DNA of 64,000 nucleotides from Methanogenium marinum (GTDB lineage: Archaea; Halobacteriota; Methanomicrobia; Methanomicrobiales; Methanomicrobiaceae): NCBI RefSeq assembly GCF_028912405.1, contig NZ_JAKELO010000002.1, positions 868,001-932,000 on the forward strand. Reading direction: 5' to 3'. The notes beneath the pieces are model-generated. The model did no database searches. It saw only the letters and a program-made list of their open reading frames with translations, and had not been told where the DNA came from. The position numbers and the translations under genes were made by a program. This document shows, one piece after another, positions 16,466-25,636 of the stretch (position 1 is the stretch's first letter; every line of letters begins with the position of its first letter).

Positions 16466-17188
16466 TCATCCCATCAGAAGGAAGCCCAAAAGGACAAACG
16501 ATATGACCAGTCCGATCATTATTCCTTCGACTTTACCGGAATACACACCCGCTGCGTAGCGGTTGCGGTATCCCATGTCTGTGACCATCATCTGGACAGT
16601 CTTCATCCGGGCGTGGATCAGGGCAAGTTCAGCAGACATCTCAGCTTCGACGCCCTCTGTACTCTCAGCACCGCCTTCATCATCGCTGACTTCGATTACC
16701 ATCGGGTCTGCGTCGAATGCACCAGGATCTTTCCCAACACACTCGTTGATTTTTGCGGTGATCGCGCCCATGTCTTCGCTTTCCATGATGTCGATGACTT
16801 CGACCTGCTGCTGGAAGCGCTCGATTGCGGCTGCGTCAAGATTCTCAATGAATGCAATAGCACCCTTGGAACCGACAATTTTGCCGCCCTCGACACCATT
16901 TTCGTGCAGAGCTTTCAGTGACTGGCCGGATAAGTGACCCTTCACTTCTGTTCCACAGAAAATGATGAAACGGATGTTCGGATTTGAGATGGTGTTTGCA
17001 ATCAGCTTCTCAAGCCCAAGGTTCTCTGTCTTACAGGAACCACAGATTGCAGCGCCTGCGTCACAGATACCCTTTTCGTCAAGGTGGGAACCGAACGAAC
17101 AGACTGCAACACAGCTTTCTGCACTTCCGGATATGTAATCGCCCTGGATAGTTGGCCAGCCTGAGGCCGGTGATTTCTTATTTGCCAT
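16466..17188 (-). CDS. mtrA: tetrahydromethanopterin S-methyltransferase subunit A
   Basis: MtrA carries the cobamide that accepts the methyl group from methyl-H4MPT through MtrH and passes it to coenzyme M, linked to sodium export. The 240-residue product has the soluble corrinoid domain (1-173) with [38 protein letters not shown] with the presumed cobalt ligand His85, and [14 protein letters not shown]. The C-terminal part (about 180-240) has [20 protein letters not shown] and a membrane anchor helix, as in normal MtrA. This is therefore the authentic copy; the nearly identical domain downstream is attached to MtrG instead. It follows mtrB by 11 bases. Confidence 0.96.
   Translation of the reverse strand: MANKKSPASGWPTIQGDYISGSAESCVAVCSFGSHLDEKGICDAGAAICGSCKTENLGLEKLIANTISNPNIRFIIFCGTEVKGHLSGQSLKALHENGVEGGKIVGSKGAIAFIENLDAAAIERFQQQVEVIDIMESEDMGAITAKINECVGKDPGAFDADPMVIEVSDDEGGAESTEGVEAEMSAELALIHARMKTVQMMVTDMGYRNRYAAGVYSGKVEGIMIGLVISFVLLGFLLMG
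16669..17188 (-). repeat. 520-bp direct repeat, copy 1 (within mtrA)
   Basis: This covers the first 173 codons of mtrA and is 97.7% identical to 15733-16252. The separation (936 bases start to start) spans the mtrA tail and mtrF. The very low divergence at silent sites points to a recent duplication or continuing gene conversion. Confidence 0.97.
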
Positions 17189-17199
17189 ATCATATCACC

Positions 17200-17484
17200 T
17201 CATAAGAATCCAAACGCGATTATCCCCGCGATGAAAAATCCGACCGCAAGACCATACCACATTGCTGTAACACCGCCTGCATAAAGCAGGGCCTGACCTC
17301 TCCCAGGGAACGATTTAAGGAATTCTCCTTCTCCGGAGAGCATGTTAACAATGTCATCAGCAACTTTGTCGAGTGTCTCGACACGCTCAAGAACCGGACC
17401 GAAGGATGCACCTGCGGTGGTCACAAGACCGACCATAGGGTCAGCAACAAGACCATACTCAGGCAGTACCTGGATATATCCCAT
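17200..17484 (-). CDS. mtrB: tetrahydromethanopterin S-methyltransferase subunit B
   Basis: MtrB is a 94-residue subunit with a soluble N-terminal part (VLPEYGLVADPMVGLVTTA) and a single C-terminal membrane helix (about 70-93, ALLYAGGVTAMWYGLAVGFF). It anchors the complex around the MtrCDE membrane core. Its start overlaps the end of mtrC by one base and its gene order and size match other methanogens. Confidence 0.93.
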   Translation of the reverse strand: MGYIQVLPEYGLVADPMVGLVTTAGASFGPVLERVETLDKVADDIVNMLSGEGEFLKSFPGRGQALLYAGGVTAMWYGLAVGFFIAGIIAFGFL

Positions 17485-18347
17485 TACTGTTCACCTCCGA
17501 CTTCACGGATAGGTTGCGAGTCAAGCCATGCAAATGCATCACGCTTCGAGAGCTTGATCAACTCACTGTAGGACCATCCCCAAAGGATGATTGCAATGAC
17601 AAATGAGATGACGACTGCGGAAAGTGAAAGGAATGCAAGTGACATGATTGCAATAACGATCATGCTCAAAGAACCACATTCAATTGCGCACATCTGTGTG
17701 CGGTCCCATGATTCATTGGGGCCAAGACATGCATTGAAGGGGTGCTGGATTGCAATTGCGCCGAGCATGAAGATTGTTGCGAGCACACATCCGCCGATAA
17801 CAGATGATGCGTAGCTTGCAATTTCAACGCCAAAGACTGATGTTGCACCGGTGATGAGATCTCCGAATGAGAAGGTACCTGCAACCATTGCAGTGAACCC
17901 AAGCATTGTCAGTGAACCGACAACGGTGAGCTCTGCAATCATGCGGGTCATAACCGGGATGTTCATGTTGAGAACCTTGTCTGAAATGAATCCGAGGATT
18001 GCTCCGAGGATTGCTGCAATGACGACACAGCCGACAGGGACAAGAAGTGGGCTGATTCCTGCGAGTTTTGTTGCAAAAAGCATCGCAACAACACCGGAAC
18101 CGAGCGCAATCATACCTGCGGATGGTACACCAGTACCAAGACCGTAGCTGCAGAGGTTCTTGATTGAGTCAGTACCCCACCAGAGTGCAATGATAGCCGC
18201 AATCCCGCCAAAGAAGGCGAAGACTTCCACTGACATCAGGGTGTTGAGGTAGACCAGATAGATACAGACCAGTGCGCCAACGAGCCCAATGCCAAGCATG
18301 ACATTGTGGTCCATTCCGCCTTCTGATGCTTCAATTTTAACTGACAT
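17484..18347 (-). CDS. mtrC: tetrahydromethanopterin S-methyltransferase subunit C
   Basis: MtrC is one of three integral membrane subunits (C, D, E) thought to form the sodium-conducting core. The 287-residue protein has about seven to eight hydrophobic helices, begins with a short polar tail (MSVKIEASEGGMDHNVMLG), and has NLCSYGLGTGVPSAGMIALG and GPNESWDRTQMCAIECGSL, typical for MtrC. It starts 11 bases after mtrD. Confidence 0.95.
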   Translation of the reverse strand: MSVKIEASEGGMDHNVMLGIGLVGALVCIYLVYLNTLMSVEVFAFFGGIAAIIALWWGTDSIKNLCSYGLGTGVPSAGMIALGSGVVAMLFATKLAGISPLLVPVGCVVIAAILGAILGFISDKVLNMNIPVMTRMIAELTVVGSLTMLGFTAMVAGTFSFGDLITGATSVFGVEIASYASSVIGGCVLATIFMLGAIAIQHPFNACLGPNESWDRTQMCAIECGSLSMIVIAIMSLAFLSLSAVVISFVIAIILWGWSYSELIKLSKRDAFAWLDSQPIREVGGEQ

Positions 18348-18358
18348 TCTCTAACACC

Positions 18359-19189
18359 TCAGATTACCACCAGAAGAATTGCAACAAGACCGCATGCTGC
18401 ACATGCTGCAGACGATCCGATTACTGCGCGGGGCCATCTTTTGAACTTCGGGTCGTGGGGACCTTCGATTGTACCGGTAATGTTGTACGCGGTAAGTACT
18501 GCTGCTACAAGGAACATACCGACTGCAAAGATACCTGCAAGGGATACTGCAAGTGTAGACATGCCTTCAGGGGTCATGCCGAGGACACTGGGAAGTGCCT
18601 CTTCGTAGACGGAGAGAAGTTCAAGGTAGATGAGCGTACCGCCTGCACCGGCTAAGATACCTCCAATCACACCGCCAACGTAGGAGATGAACGGAAGTCC
18701 GTGACCCTCTGTTCCCTGGGATCTGTACCCAGCGTAAGTGTCACCGGTGATTGGGTCTTTTTCGACCTTTCCGGATGCAGCGGGGATACCCATTGCATAG
18801 ACGTAGACAACGTTCACCATCAGACAGGTAATTGCCATCAGGAGACCGCCGCCCATTGCGCCTGCACCGAGTGCAACCCAGATACCCATCTCAGCTGCCC
18901 ATGCGCCTCCGAAGAGACCTGCAAGGCCACCACCGGCAGCGAGCATTGCCACACCGGTAGCGATACCGGGTGCCTGGCCCATTGCTGCTGGTGCACCACC
19001 AACCGGGACAAAGTGCACACCAAAGGAGATGAGCACGCCGCCGATGATGACGCCGATAAGGGGAATGAGTGTTGCCGGGGCAAGAGCAAAGGCAATACCA
19101 AGTGATACCAGAACGATAACTAGTGCGATCACTGATGCAGTCGGGTTGATACCCTCTCCACCAGCTGAACCGCCACCTAATGCACTCAT
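18359..19189 (-). CDS. mtrD: tetrahydromethanopterin S-methyltransferase subunit D
   Basis: MtrD is an integral membrane subunit of the sodium-translocating core. I start at ATG 19189 (MSALGGGSAGGEGINP, 276 aa) because it overlaps the mtrE stop as ATGA; a longer reading from 19252 would run deep into mtrE. Six to seven hydrophobic segments, many glycines, and the loop MGIPAASGKVEKDPITGDTY followed by GTEGHGLPFISYVGG fit the family. Confidence 0.95.
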   Translation of the reverse strand: MSALGGGSAGGEGINPTASVIALVIVLVSLGIAFALAPATLIPLIGVIIGGVLISFGVHFVPVGGAPAAMGQAPGIATGVAMLAAGGGLAGLFGGAWAAEMGIWVALGAGAMGGGLLMAITCLMVNVVYVYAMGIPAASGKVEKDPITGDTYAGYRSQGTEGHGLPFISYVGGVIGGILAGAGGTLIYLELLSVYEEALPSVLGMTPEGMSTLAVSLAGIFAVGMFLVAAVLTAYNITGTIEGPHDPKFKRWPRAVIGSSAACAACGLVAILLVVI

Positions 19190-20097
19190 GCTGTTGCCTC
19201 CTCTTCTGTTGCTGCTTCTGTAGTGTATGGACCGTAAGTCTTGCGTGCCCATGTCTCAACCATGCGGTCGATGACCATGAAGACGATGATAATTACGGCA
19301 CCGGCGATCACTGCTCCCCAGCCTGCTGCGAATGGCTCGAAGAGAATGGTACGCCATAATTCGAAGAACACGATAAGACCGAAACAGATACCGGATGCGG
19401 GACCTGCTCCCTTGGATGTGAACCATCCATTGTCAAGTGAACTTCTCTGTCCTGCCTCTGCATACCGGACAATGTCACCGGATGCGGAGATAGGTAAGCC
19501 TGCTCCGAAGGGGTAGTTCTGATACTGGCGTTCTTTTCCATAGAACGGGTTACCAGTTGCAGACCCTGCTGCTCCCAGTGCGATTCCCCATACGAGACCC
19601 ATCAATGGTAATGGGAACGGGTGTCCCAGAGCCTCGATGATAAGGAAACACATAGTAACAGTGGTAAATACCGCCACGAATGCGTGGGCCATAGTCACAG
19701 TTGTAACCGATTTTAAAATATCGATATAAACCGGCTGTTCAAATTTTGCGAGACTTGCCGTACGACCGAGATATGCAGTCGTGGCGTACACGCCCTGCAC
19801 AAAGACTGCGACCGCAGAACCAATTATGAGAGCAAGAATCGCATTGTACTGAATCGCCATCAACGCCCAGGCAATTCCAGCAGCTAATGCCACCCATAGA
19901 CCATACGCAGGGGGTTCACCGGATATAGCTTTATTGTAAATCCTGTGAATATACCCCATCTGCGGAGCCAGCTGAACCTGCGAGTTCGGGTCACCTTGTG
20001 ATCCGATATCAGATTCAGTGTCCTCCGCAGCGCCAGCCACGGTGGCAAGAGCGCCGGCTAAAGCGCTGATACCGATGCCAAATAGTATTTCTTCCAT
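19186..20097 (-). CDS. mtrE: tetrahydromethanopterin S-methyltransferase subunit E
   Basis: This is the first gene of the mtr operon, with a strong AGGAGG eight bases before ATG 20097. The 303-residue MtrE has an N-terminal hydrophobic helix (LFGIGISALAGALATVAGAA), the conserved DIGSQGDPNSQVQLAPQMGY loop and several membrane helices, plus the NPFYGKERQYQNYPFGAGLP loop. It forms the membrane core with MtrC and MtrD. Family matches are clear along the full length. Confidence 0.96.
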   Translation of the reverse strand: MEEILFGIGISALAGALATVAGAAEDTESDIGSQGDPNSQVQLAPQMGYIHRIYNKAISGEPPAYGLWVALAAGIAWALMAIQYNAILALIIGSAVAVFVQGVYATTAYLGRTASLAKFEQPVYIDILKSVTTVTMAHAFVAVFTTVTMCFLIIEALGHPFPLPLMGLVWGIALGAAGSATGNPFYGKERQYQNYPFGAGLPISASGDIVRYAEAGQRSSLDNGWFTSKGAGPASGICFGLIVFFELWRTILFEPFAAGWGAVIAGAVIIIVFMVIDRMVETWARKTYGPYTTEAATEEEATA

Positions 20098-20124
20098 TCA
20101 GGCATCCTCCTGTGTGCCATAGCA

Positions 20125-20200
20125 CCAGAGTAACACGTTACACAAACCCTTTTTGGTTCAATTAAACCTTGATAGGGATTTTATTAAAGGTTTCGAAAAA
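20125..20200 (-). promoter_or_regulatory. candidate mtr operon promoter and inverted repeat
   Basis: On the minus strand the stretch CGAAACCTTTAATAAAATCC (about 20180-20200) resembles an archaeal BRE/TATA region, placing a start near 20160. Just downstream, at 20130-20141, GTAAC-AC-GTTAC forms a five-base inverted repeat with a two-base spacer, in the expected leader. Its role as an operator is only a suggestion. Confidence 0.4.
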
Positions 20201-20275
20201 AAGAGAATCAGTATTTTACGATAGAAACCGAATGCAGGCTACGTTGTCAAACAAGCATTACATGATTTACGTTAA

Positions 20276-20288
20276 GTAAAAAAAAATT
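20276..20288 (-). terminator. poly-T terminator after mcrA
   Basis: Nine consecutive A on the plus strand (20278-20286) read as T(9) about 12 bases after the mcrA stop on the minus strand, the usual archaeal termination signal. It separates mcr from the mtr operon promoter. Confidence 0.6.
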
Positions 20289-20297
20289 GGGTTGATC

Positions 20298-22004
20298 TTA
20301 CCGTGCTGGTATGATCAGTGAGCGCTCGCCTGCTGGCTTGAACTCGCGGATTGCACCCTTTGCGAATTCGCGGCGGGGTTCGGCGAAGTCGAATTTGAGT
20401 GACGGGTCTGCGAAACAGATCTTGATCAGTGGGTCGAAGCAGAATGCGTCGCCGCGTCCGTAGTGCGCACCACCGACGATAGCTGCGTATTCTCCCTGGT
20501 GACCGACATTCATTGCGTAGTTTGGATAGTTTGGTCCACGGAGTTCGCCCATCAGACCGCGGTCAGGCTCCATTGAAAGGGAGTTTGCTGAACCACACTG
20601 GTCCTGAAGATCGTATCCGAAGAAACCAAGACGTGACCATCCTTCCTTGTGCATAAGCATGGAAAGATACCATCCGTTCAGACCGGCATTGGAGTTTCCG
20701 GTACCAATCGAACAGGTAAGACCACATGCTGCTGCCATAACACCAGCACGCTGTGAACCACCAAAGTGGTCTTCCATCATGGTTGGGTAACCTTCGTACT
20801 GCTCCATTGCATTGAGGTTAACCTCAGTTGCAAGGTCGTTGACGACATCCTGGGTTGGAGCAACGGTTGTTGCGGGGTCCGGGTTGGAGTAGTCGAAGCC
20901 ATACTTGTCCTTCAGGTAGTCCATACCGTAGTAGGTGTACTCATCGAGGATGTTATCGGTGTATGCTGCGGTTGCATACTGTGTGAAACCGACACCACCG
21001 GACATGTAGGAACCAAGCCAGATCTGGTCGAAGAGCATGGTACCTGCGCCGACAACCTCAAGGGATGCACGTGCAGGGTCGTTCGGGTATTTCCGGTTTG
21101 CCTGAATAATATCGGAGAAGACACCGAATTTAATTCCACCAGGCTCGTTTGGACCACGGGCACGGCGTGCCGGAAGGATGGATGCCATCTGTGAGACACC
21201 AGCGTGCTTTGCAGCGAATGAAAGGTCAGCGACTGCTGCTTCACCGGCGCACATTCTGTATGCTGCGATGAAGGACATTCCAATCTGCATAGCAGACCAT
21301 CTGGAGGTTGTTCCACCATCACAGGTACGTGATACAATGGTCGGGATGTGGATTGCCTGATACATTGACTTGCCAACCTGTGCCTTCAGGGCTTCTGCCT
21401 GTTCAGCAGGGAAAAGCTTGTCGATGTTAATAAGGAACTGTGGCTCAATGTCGTCTGCCATTGCGTCGTCGCCAGTGAAGACCTTACAGTAACAGTCATC
21501 GACAAGGCCCGGGTGGGTCTCGACCATGTGTTCCTGAACCACTGCTGCTCCAGGCATTGCGTGGTTGAGGATGTGGAGGTATTCATTGATTGTCTCAGGA
21601 GTTACTTCCTTTCCGAGACGCTTCTGGAGTGTTGCGTGAGCAAGATCCATACCGACAACGACAGTACGGCGGATGTCATCCCAGAACTGCTGCATGGCAG
21701 CGTTGTTGACGAAGTGAAGGTCGTCACCCTCTACAAAGACACCTGTGGTGGAGACCTCGTAGGTCATGAGCTGTCTCTGACCCATTGGCAGTCCGCCAAG
21801 GTGGCAGTGCTCTGGGTCATACATGGAGATACCGCGCTCCATCTCGATACCCCGTGCAGCCTTCATAAATTCGCGCTTACGCGGGGACTGCTTGAGGCCG
21901 CCAAAGTTATAGAACGTGGTCTTTACGGACTCAGGATCCTGGCCCTCGAACTTCTCTTTGAGTGCGTCAAGGAAAAGCTTCTGTGATCTCTCTATTTTTG
22001 CCAT
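20298..22004 (-). CDS. mcrA: methyl-coenzyme M reductase subunit alpha
   Basis: McrA contains the F430 active site that reduces methyl-CoM with coenzyme B to methane and the CoM-S-S-CoB heterodisulfide. I start at ATG 22004 ([11 protein letters not shown], 568 aa), which has GAGGAGTGAT upstream, rather than GTG 22013. Visible landmarks: Gln157 in [12 protein letters not shown] (nickel ligand), His267 in AAKHAGV and Arg281 in [12 protein letters not shown] (methylation sites in characterised enzymes), Gly463 (thioglycine) and Cys470 in [15 protein letters not shown], and the primer-site motif [10 protein letters not shown]. The sequence style is that of Methanomicrobiales. It is the last gene of mcrBDCGA. 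Confidence 0.98.
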   Translation of the reverse strand: MAKIERSQKLFLDALKEKFEGQDPESVKTTFYNFGGLKQSPRKREFMKAARGIEMERGISMYDPEHCHLGGLPMGQRQLMTYEVSTTGVFVEGDDLHFVNNAAMQQFWDDIRRTVVVGMDLAHATLQKRLGKEVTPETINEYLHILNHAMPGAAVVQEHMVETHPGLVDDCYCKVFTGDDAMADDIEPQFLINIDKLFPAEQAEALKAQVGKSMYQAIHIPTIVSRTCDGGTTSRWSAMQIGMSFIAAYRMCAGEAAVADLSFAAKHAGVSQMASILPARRARGPNEPGGIKFGVFSDIIQANRKYPNDPARASLEVVGAGTMLFDQIWLGSYMSGGVGFTQYATAAYTDNILDEYTYYGMDYLKDKYGFDYSNPDPATTVAPTQDVVNDLATEVNLNAMEQYEGYPTMMEDHFGGSQRAGVMAAACGLTCSIGTGNSNAGLNGWYLSMLMHKEGWSRLGFFGYDLQDQCGSANSLSMEPDRGLMGELRGPNYPNYAMNVGHQGEYAAIVGGAHYGRGDAFCFDPLIKICFADPSLKFDFAEPRREFAKGAIREFKPAGERSLIIPAR

Positions 22005-22009
22005 TAAAA

Positions 22010-22774
22010 TCACTCCTCAACCGGCATGAAGCCGTATTTTGTTCTCAGCGAGTGGATGCGGACGATGTATTCAATGTACTCCTCGTCATCACGATATGAT
22101 GAACCAACGAGTGAGTGGAAGATGGTCGTGTGTGCTTTTACCCATGTGTCGTCAAGGGGCTTGCCCAGTGAGACTGCACGGTCAAGTGGCTCTCCGATCT
22201 GGTCTTTCACGTAGGTAACGACACCTTCGTCACCAACGACACACCTCTGGAGCATGTCGAACATCAGGCCATCTTCTGCAAGACGGAGTGAGTGTCCGTG
22301 CACCGTTGCTCCACGGATGCTTGTGAGAGCGGGCTCAAACATTTCTGTCTCGATGAGCCACTTGGCGTATCCCTCAAGATCACGCTCACGGCACTCGACG
22401 ATCTGACGACCGGAGAGTGTACCTGGGTCAATACCACGGAAGCGGTAGCATTCCGTGTAAGTACGCTGGTACGGCTGTGATGGACCGTTGTACATCGAGT
22501 CAACGAACTGGATGTAGCGGACCCGGTCTCCTGCCTTTGCACCAGGGGTTGCCTCAACAATCTTACGGATTGGGCAATCTGGTTCCTGCTGCTCTGCGAG
22601 TGGTGGATGTGCAGTTGGATATGCAGATCCCGGTGCACGGTGACCGAGAATCAACACAACATCTTCATCAGTTACATCACGAACTTTCTCAAGTTCGATG
22701 TCAGGGTTCATCTGGCGACGCCTGTTCTCAGCGACGACGGAGGTACCCGGACCATACTGTGGTTTGTATGCCAT
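22010..22774 (-). CDS. mcrG: methyl-coenzyme M reductase subunit gamma
   Basis: McrG (254 residues) completes the active-site channel for coenzyme B binding with the alpha and beta subunits. It starts [19 protein letters not shown] after a good GAGGTGA, and contains [43 protein letters not shown] and [16 protein letters not shown], all family blocks. Its stop TGA lies within the ribosome binding site region of mcrA. Confidence 0.97.
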   Translation of the reverse strand: MAYKPQYGPGTSVVAENRRRQMNPDIELEKVRDVTDEDVVLILGHRAPGSAYPTAHPPLAEQQEPDCPIRKIVEATPGAKAGDRVRYIQFVDSMYNGPSQPYQRTYTECYRFRGIDPGTLSGRQIVECRERDLEGYAKWLIETEMFEPALTSIRGATVHGHSLRLAEDGLMFDMLQRCVVGDEGVVTYVKDQIGEPLDRAVSLGKPLDDTWVKAHTTIFHSLVGSSYRDDEEYIEYIVRIHSLRTKYGFMPVEE

Positions 22775-22786
22775 ATTTATTTCACC

Positions 22787-23413
22787 TCAAATAGGATTTT
22801 TCATTACTTTCAATACTGCCTGAACGACTTCAGCGAGTTTATCCCGTGGTGGTGTCTGACCCCTGGTCACACCGCTGACAATGGCTGCCACCTCACCCTT
22901 TGTACGGATGTTCTCCGGCGGCGGCCTGACATATGCGGTTTTGACACCAACTTTTGCGAGATCTTCGTAGTCAATTGGTGCCTGTGAGACAACAACTGCG
23001 CGGACATCTGCCTGTGAGAGAATAAAACGCACCTTTTCAACCACATGGGAACGAACATTCCCATGATGTAAAATGGCCACTTTATGCTGCTCAATCTGCG
23101 AAACTTCTTTCCCTGAGAGTCCGAAATACGCTCCCAGGACAGAACCGGCAATCTTCGGAGCATCGGCAGGAACGCCACTTCCGGCGTTGAGCACCAGAGT
23201 ACTCACCGAGAATTCCACACCCTCTCTCCTCAGGGCGGATGTGATATCACATACCGGTTTAGTCACATGACGTCTCCCGGGTGACATGCCTACGACAATC
23301 ACATCAGGATGACGGCACTCTGAAATGGTACCTCTCTGGGCAAGGCTTCCGCCTTTGCCCATCCCCGTGGATTCACGGCAGTCAACAACCTGGGTAACTC
23401 GACCAATTGGCAT
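22787..23413 (-). CDS. mcrC: methyl-coenzyme M reductase operon protein C
   Basis: McrC is a 208-residue accessory protein. Work on homologues places it in the ATP-dependent activation complex that reduces F430 nickel to Ni(I), rather than in the purified reductase. The N-terminal MPIGRVTQVVDCRESTGMGKGGSLAQRGTIS region is the family signature, followed by SPGRRHVTKPVC and a C-terminal ERV-like lysine-rich tail. It sits between mcrD (6-base gap) and mcrG (12-base gap). Confidence 0.94.
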   Translation of the reverse strand: MPIGRVTQVVDCRESTGMGKGGSLAQRGTISECRHPDVIVVGMSPGRRHVTKPVCDITSALRREGVEFSVSTLVLNAGSGVPADAPKIAGSVLGAYFGLSGKEVSQIEQHKVAILHHGNVRSHVVEKVRFILSQADVRAVVVSQAPIDYEDLAKVGVKTAYVRPPPENIRTKGEVAAIVSGVTRGQTPPRDKLAEVVQAVLKVMKNPI

Positions 23414-23419
23414 AATTAT

Positions 23420-23896
23420 TTATCTTCCCTGAATAATTACCGGCCCTTCTTTATTCCGCGGATCAGTAAGTCCGAGCATTCGGAGATCCGCGTTAGGACC
23501 ATATTTGGCGTAGTCCGCAACTGTTGGCTGGGTTTTCATGTACTTCTTCCCGGTTTGGAGTTGATACGGGAATTTTGTGAAGAACCGGTCACAAAGTGCA
23601 CGGATTTTTTCAATTACTTCATCATCCAGCACCTCAAGAATAATGGTCCCCACCTGAACATGAAGTTCAAATTCAGACCCCCCAACAGTAATAAATTTAC
23701 GGTTGGAATTGGGGTTGGGTTTCCCCCGCGCAGGTCCATATGGAACCGTTCGCGGGAGATTCGGACCATTTATCGTCATACGACGGATTCCAGATATCTC
23801 CACTATTCCATTGAGGAGGAGTTCCGCGGAATCCGGTTTGAGCATGCGGAGGGGTGTAATCCGGCACTGGGGATAATCAACGACAGCTTCAGTCAT
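23420..23896 (-). CDS. mcrD: methyl-coenzyme M reductase operon protein D
   Basis: McrD is a 158-residue protein always found in mcr operons but not in the mature enzyme; homologues bind assembling Mcr or deliver F430. Visible family features are PQCRITPLRMLKPDSAELLL, GIRRMTINGPNLPRTVPYGP ahead of GKPNPNSNRKFI, and the ferredoxin-like second half. No strong ribosome binding site is seen, which fits low expression relative to mcrB. Confidence 0.94.
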   Translation of the reverse strand: MTEAVVDYPQCRITPLRMLKPDSAELLLNGIVEISGIRRMTINGPNLPRTVPYGPARGKPNPNSNRKFITVGGSEFELHVQVGTIILEVLDDEVIEKIRALCDRFFTKFPYQLQTGKKYMKTQPTVADYAKYGPNADLRMLGLTDPRNKEGPVIIQGR

Positions 23897-23913
23897 TCAA
23901 ATCAGTTCTCTGT

Positions 23914-25215
23914 TCAGACACCGTCTGCAATATTCTGGATTGGTTTGTTAAACACGTCAATCTGGCCGTATGTCTCTCCCATGATAGCAGAAGTGCCCTC
24001 AGGAGTGAACATCTGTGTACCTGCGTCAAGTGCACATGCTGCAACGACACATGGAATTGCACAGCCATTTGCGTGGCGTGTTACGACGTGGTTTCCGTTG
24101 AAGATACCAGGACCACCGCCACCATAGATGGAGTGGCTGAAGAATGAGAAACCGACAGCAGTTCCCATTACACGACCGAAGTCAGTGGCTGGGAGACCGG
24201 TCTCGTGCTCAAGCAGATCGTTGAAGTAAAGCATTGTTGAAGAAACTGCCTGTGCGAAACGTCCTGCACCACAGTTGACCATGGTTCCTGCAAGTGTTCC
24301 TGCTGCTGCATATGCATTCCACAGCATTGGGTCTTTGGTGTCATAGAACTGGAAGTAGCCACCTTTCTTACCTGCTGTGATAACCTTGTCTTCAATTGCA
24401 CGCTCGACAAGGGACTGGACAACAGTACCAATGGTACCGCTCTGGCCATTCTCTTTAACGAGTTCATAGACGAGGTTGTTTGCATTAAGGCCCTGGTATG
24501 CGTACTGCAGAAGCATGTGGCGCTCGAATGGGCCGATTGCGCCACCCATCTCAAACTCTCCTGCGGTCTCAAGGGTTGCTGAAAGTGCTGCACCCTGCAT
24601 TGCATTCCTTCCGGTCATCATAACATAGTGGTTGACACCGATGTTGCGCAGTGCAAAACCGATACCCTCATTGTTCTGTGGAATGTTGAGGACAGAGCTT
24701 ACGCCTGCACCTGGCATATCCATAGTATGTGGGTATCCACCCCATGCTGCTGCCTTGACAGTGGATGCATTGAATGCATCGACGTTAAACTGGTCAACAA
24801 TTGCATAGGTGGTTGCTGCTGCTACAGATGAGATAGCTGCATCATAGGTTGCTGCAGCATCGAGGCGTGCCTTCGGGACCTCAACGAGGAGAAGGTTGCC
24901 GCCCTTGTACTCGTGAACAACTGTGTCGCCTTCTTCGACGTCAACCATCTCTTTGATCTTTGCGATGATTGCGTCTTTGTTGTCCATGATCGCCAGGTCA
25001 AGCTCACGGCCGGGGATAACACCCTTGCCGAGTTTACCAGCTTTGAGGCCTTTTTCAATGCCGCCAAGATTGACTGCGATTGAACTCTTGGTGAGATCAA
25101 TGATCTTCTTTGATGCCGGGTTGATAAGCGGACTGACCTTTTCGAGGGTCACACCGCTCTTCAGGAGCTTACCGTCATCTGAATAGAGATCGATAGTGTC
25201 GGAATATTTTGCCAT
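23914..25215 (-). CDS. mcrB: methyl-coenzyme M reductase subunit beta
   Basis: McrB (433 residues) is the first gene of the operon, with GGAGG before ATG 25215. It starts MAKYSDTIDLYSDDGKLLKS and shows GGYPHTMDMPGAGVSSVLNI, NHYVMMTGRNAMQGAALSAT, HSIYGGGGPGIFNGNHVVTR and the C-terminal TPEGTSAIMGETYGQIDVF. The GFFSHSIYGGGG segment lines the coenzyme B channel in known structures. Complete and typical. Confidence 0.98.
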   Translation of the reverse strand: MAKYSDTIDLYSDDGKLLKSGVTLEKVSPLINPASKKIIDLTKSSIAVNLGGIEKGLKAGKLGKGVIPGRELDLAIMDNKDAIIAKIKEMVDVEEGDTVVHEYKGGNLLLVEVPKARLDAAATYDAAISSVAAATTYAIVDQFNVDAFNASTVKAAAWGGYPHTMDMPGAGVSSVLNIPQNNEGIGFALRNIGVNHYVMMTGRNAMQGAALSATLETAGEFEMGGAIGPFERHMLLQYAYQGLNANNLVYELVKENGQSGTIGTVVQSLVERAIEDKVITAGKKGGYFQFYDTKDPMLWNAYAAAGTLAGTMVNCGAGRFAQAVSSTMLYFNDLLEHETGLPATDFGRVMGTAVGFSFFSHSIYGGGGPGIFNGNHVVTRHANGCAIPCVVAACALDAGTQMFTPEGTSAIMGETYGQIDVFNKPIQNIADGV

Positions 25216-25636
25216 TTATTTTCCTCCAATTACCTTTTTGTGCAATGCATTTCGTTTTCTGAACAAAGACAGGATAAATCCTGACGGAAATCAATGATGG
25301 TAACTACTGCACGTCCCCGCATGGGACAATGAGATATACACAATGTCAGGATATAAGTATTCCTAATCCAAAGAAATATACTTATTTATAGATAATACCA
25401 CATATCAGAGATACATAAAAATAAACCATAATTTCAGCAATGAGATGCCCTGGGTATTACGAAATGGAGCGATTCGTAACACAATATGCAACAAAGGGTA
25501 CATATTTTCTCATTAACATGATGCGCTTCCTTTAATCCATTTTTTCAAAAAATAACGCACATTTAGCGAAAACACAAATACTTTCCATAGATCTGATAAA
25601 AAGAAGGAGTATTACCCCCCTCATCATGGCAGGAAT
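25216..25636 (-). promoter_or_regulatory. mcr operon upstream region with candidate promoters
   Basis: This 421-base gap lies upstream of mcrB and downstream of the siroheme protein gene. On the minus strand two TATA-like elements stand out: TACTTATAT at 25351-25359, giving a leader of about 110 bases, and CTATAAATAAGTATA around 25377-25391. A long AT-rich leader is common for mcr operons. The remaining sequence (about 25400-25636) shows no gene, and the end near 25600 has no clear poly-T for the upstream gene. Confidence 0.45.

Noticed and set aside
19190..19252. Longer N-terminus for mtrD from 19252
   Set aside because: It lies inside mtrE, and ATG 19189 overlaps the mtrE stop as ATGA and matches the family start.
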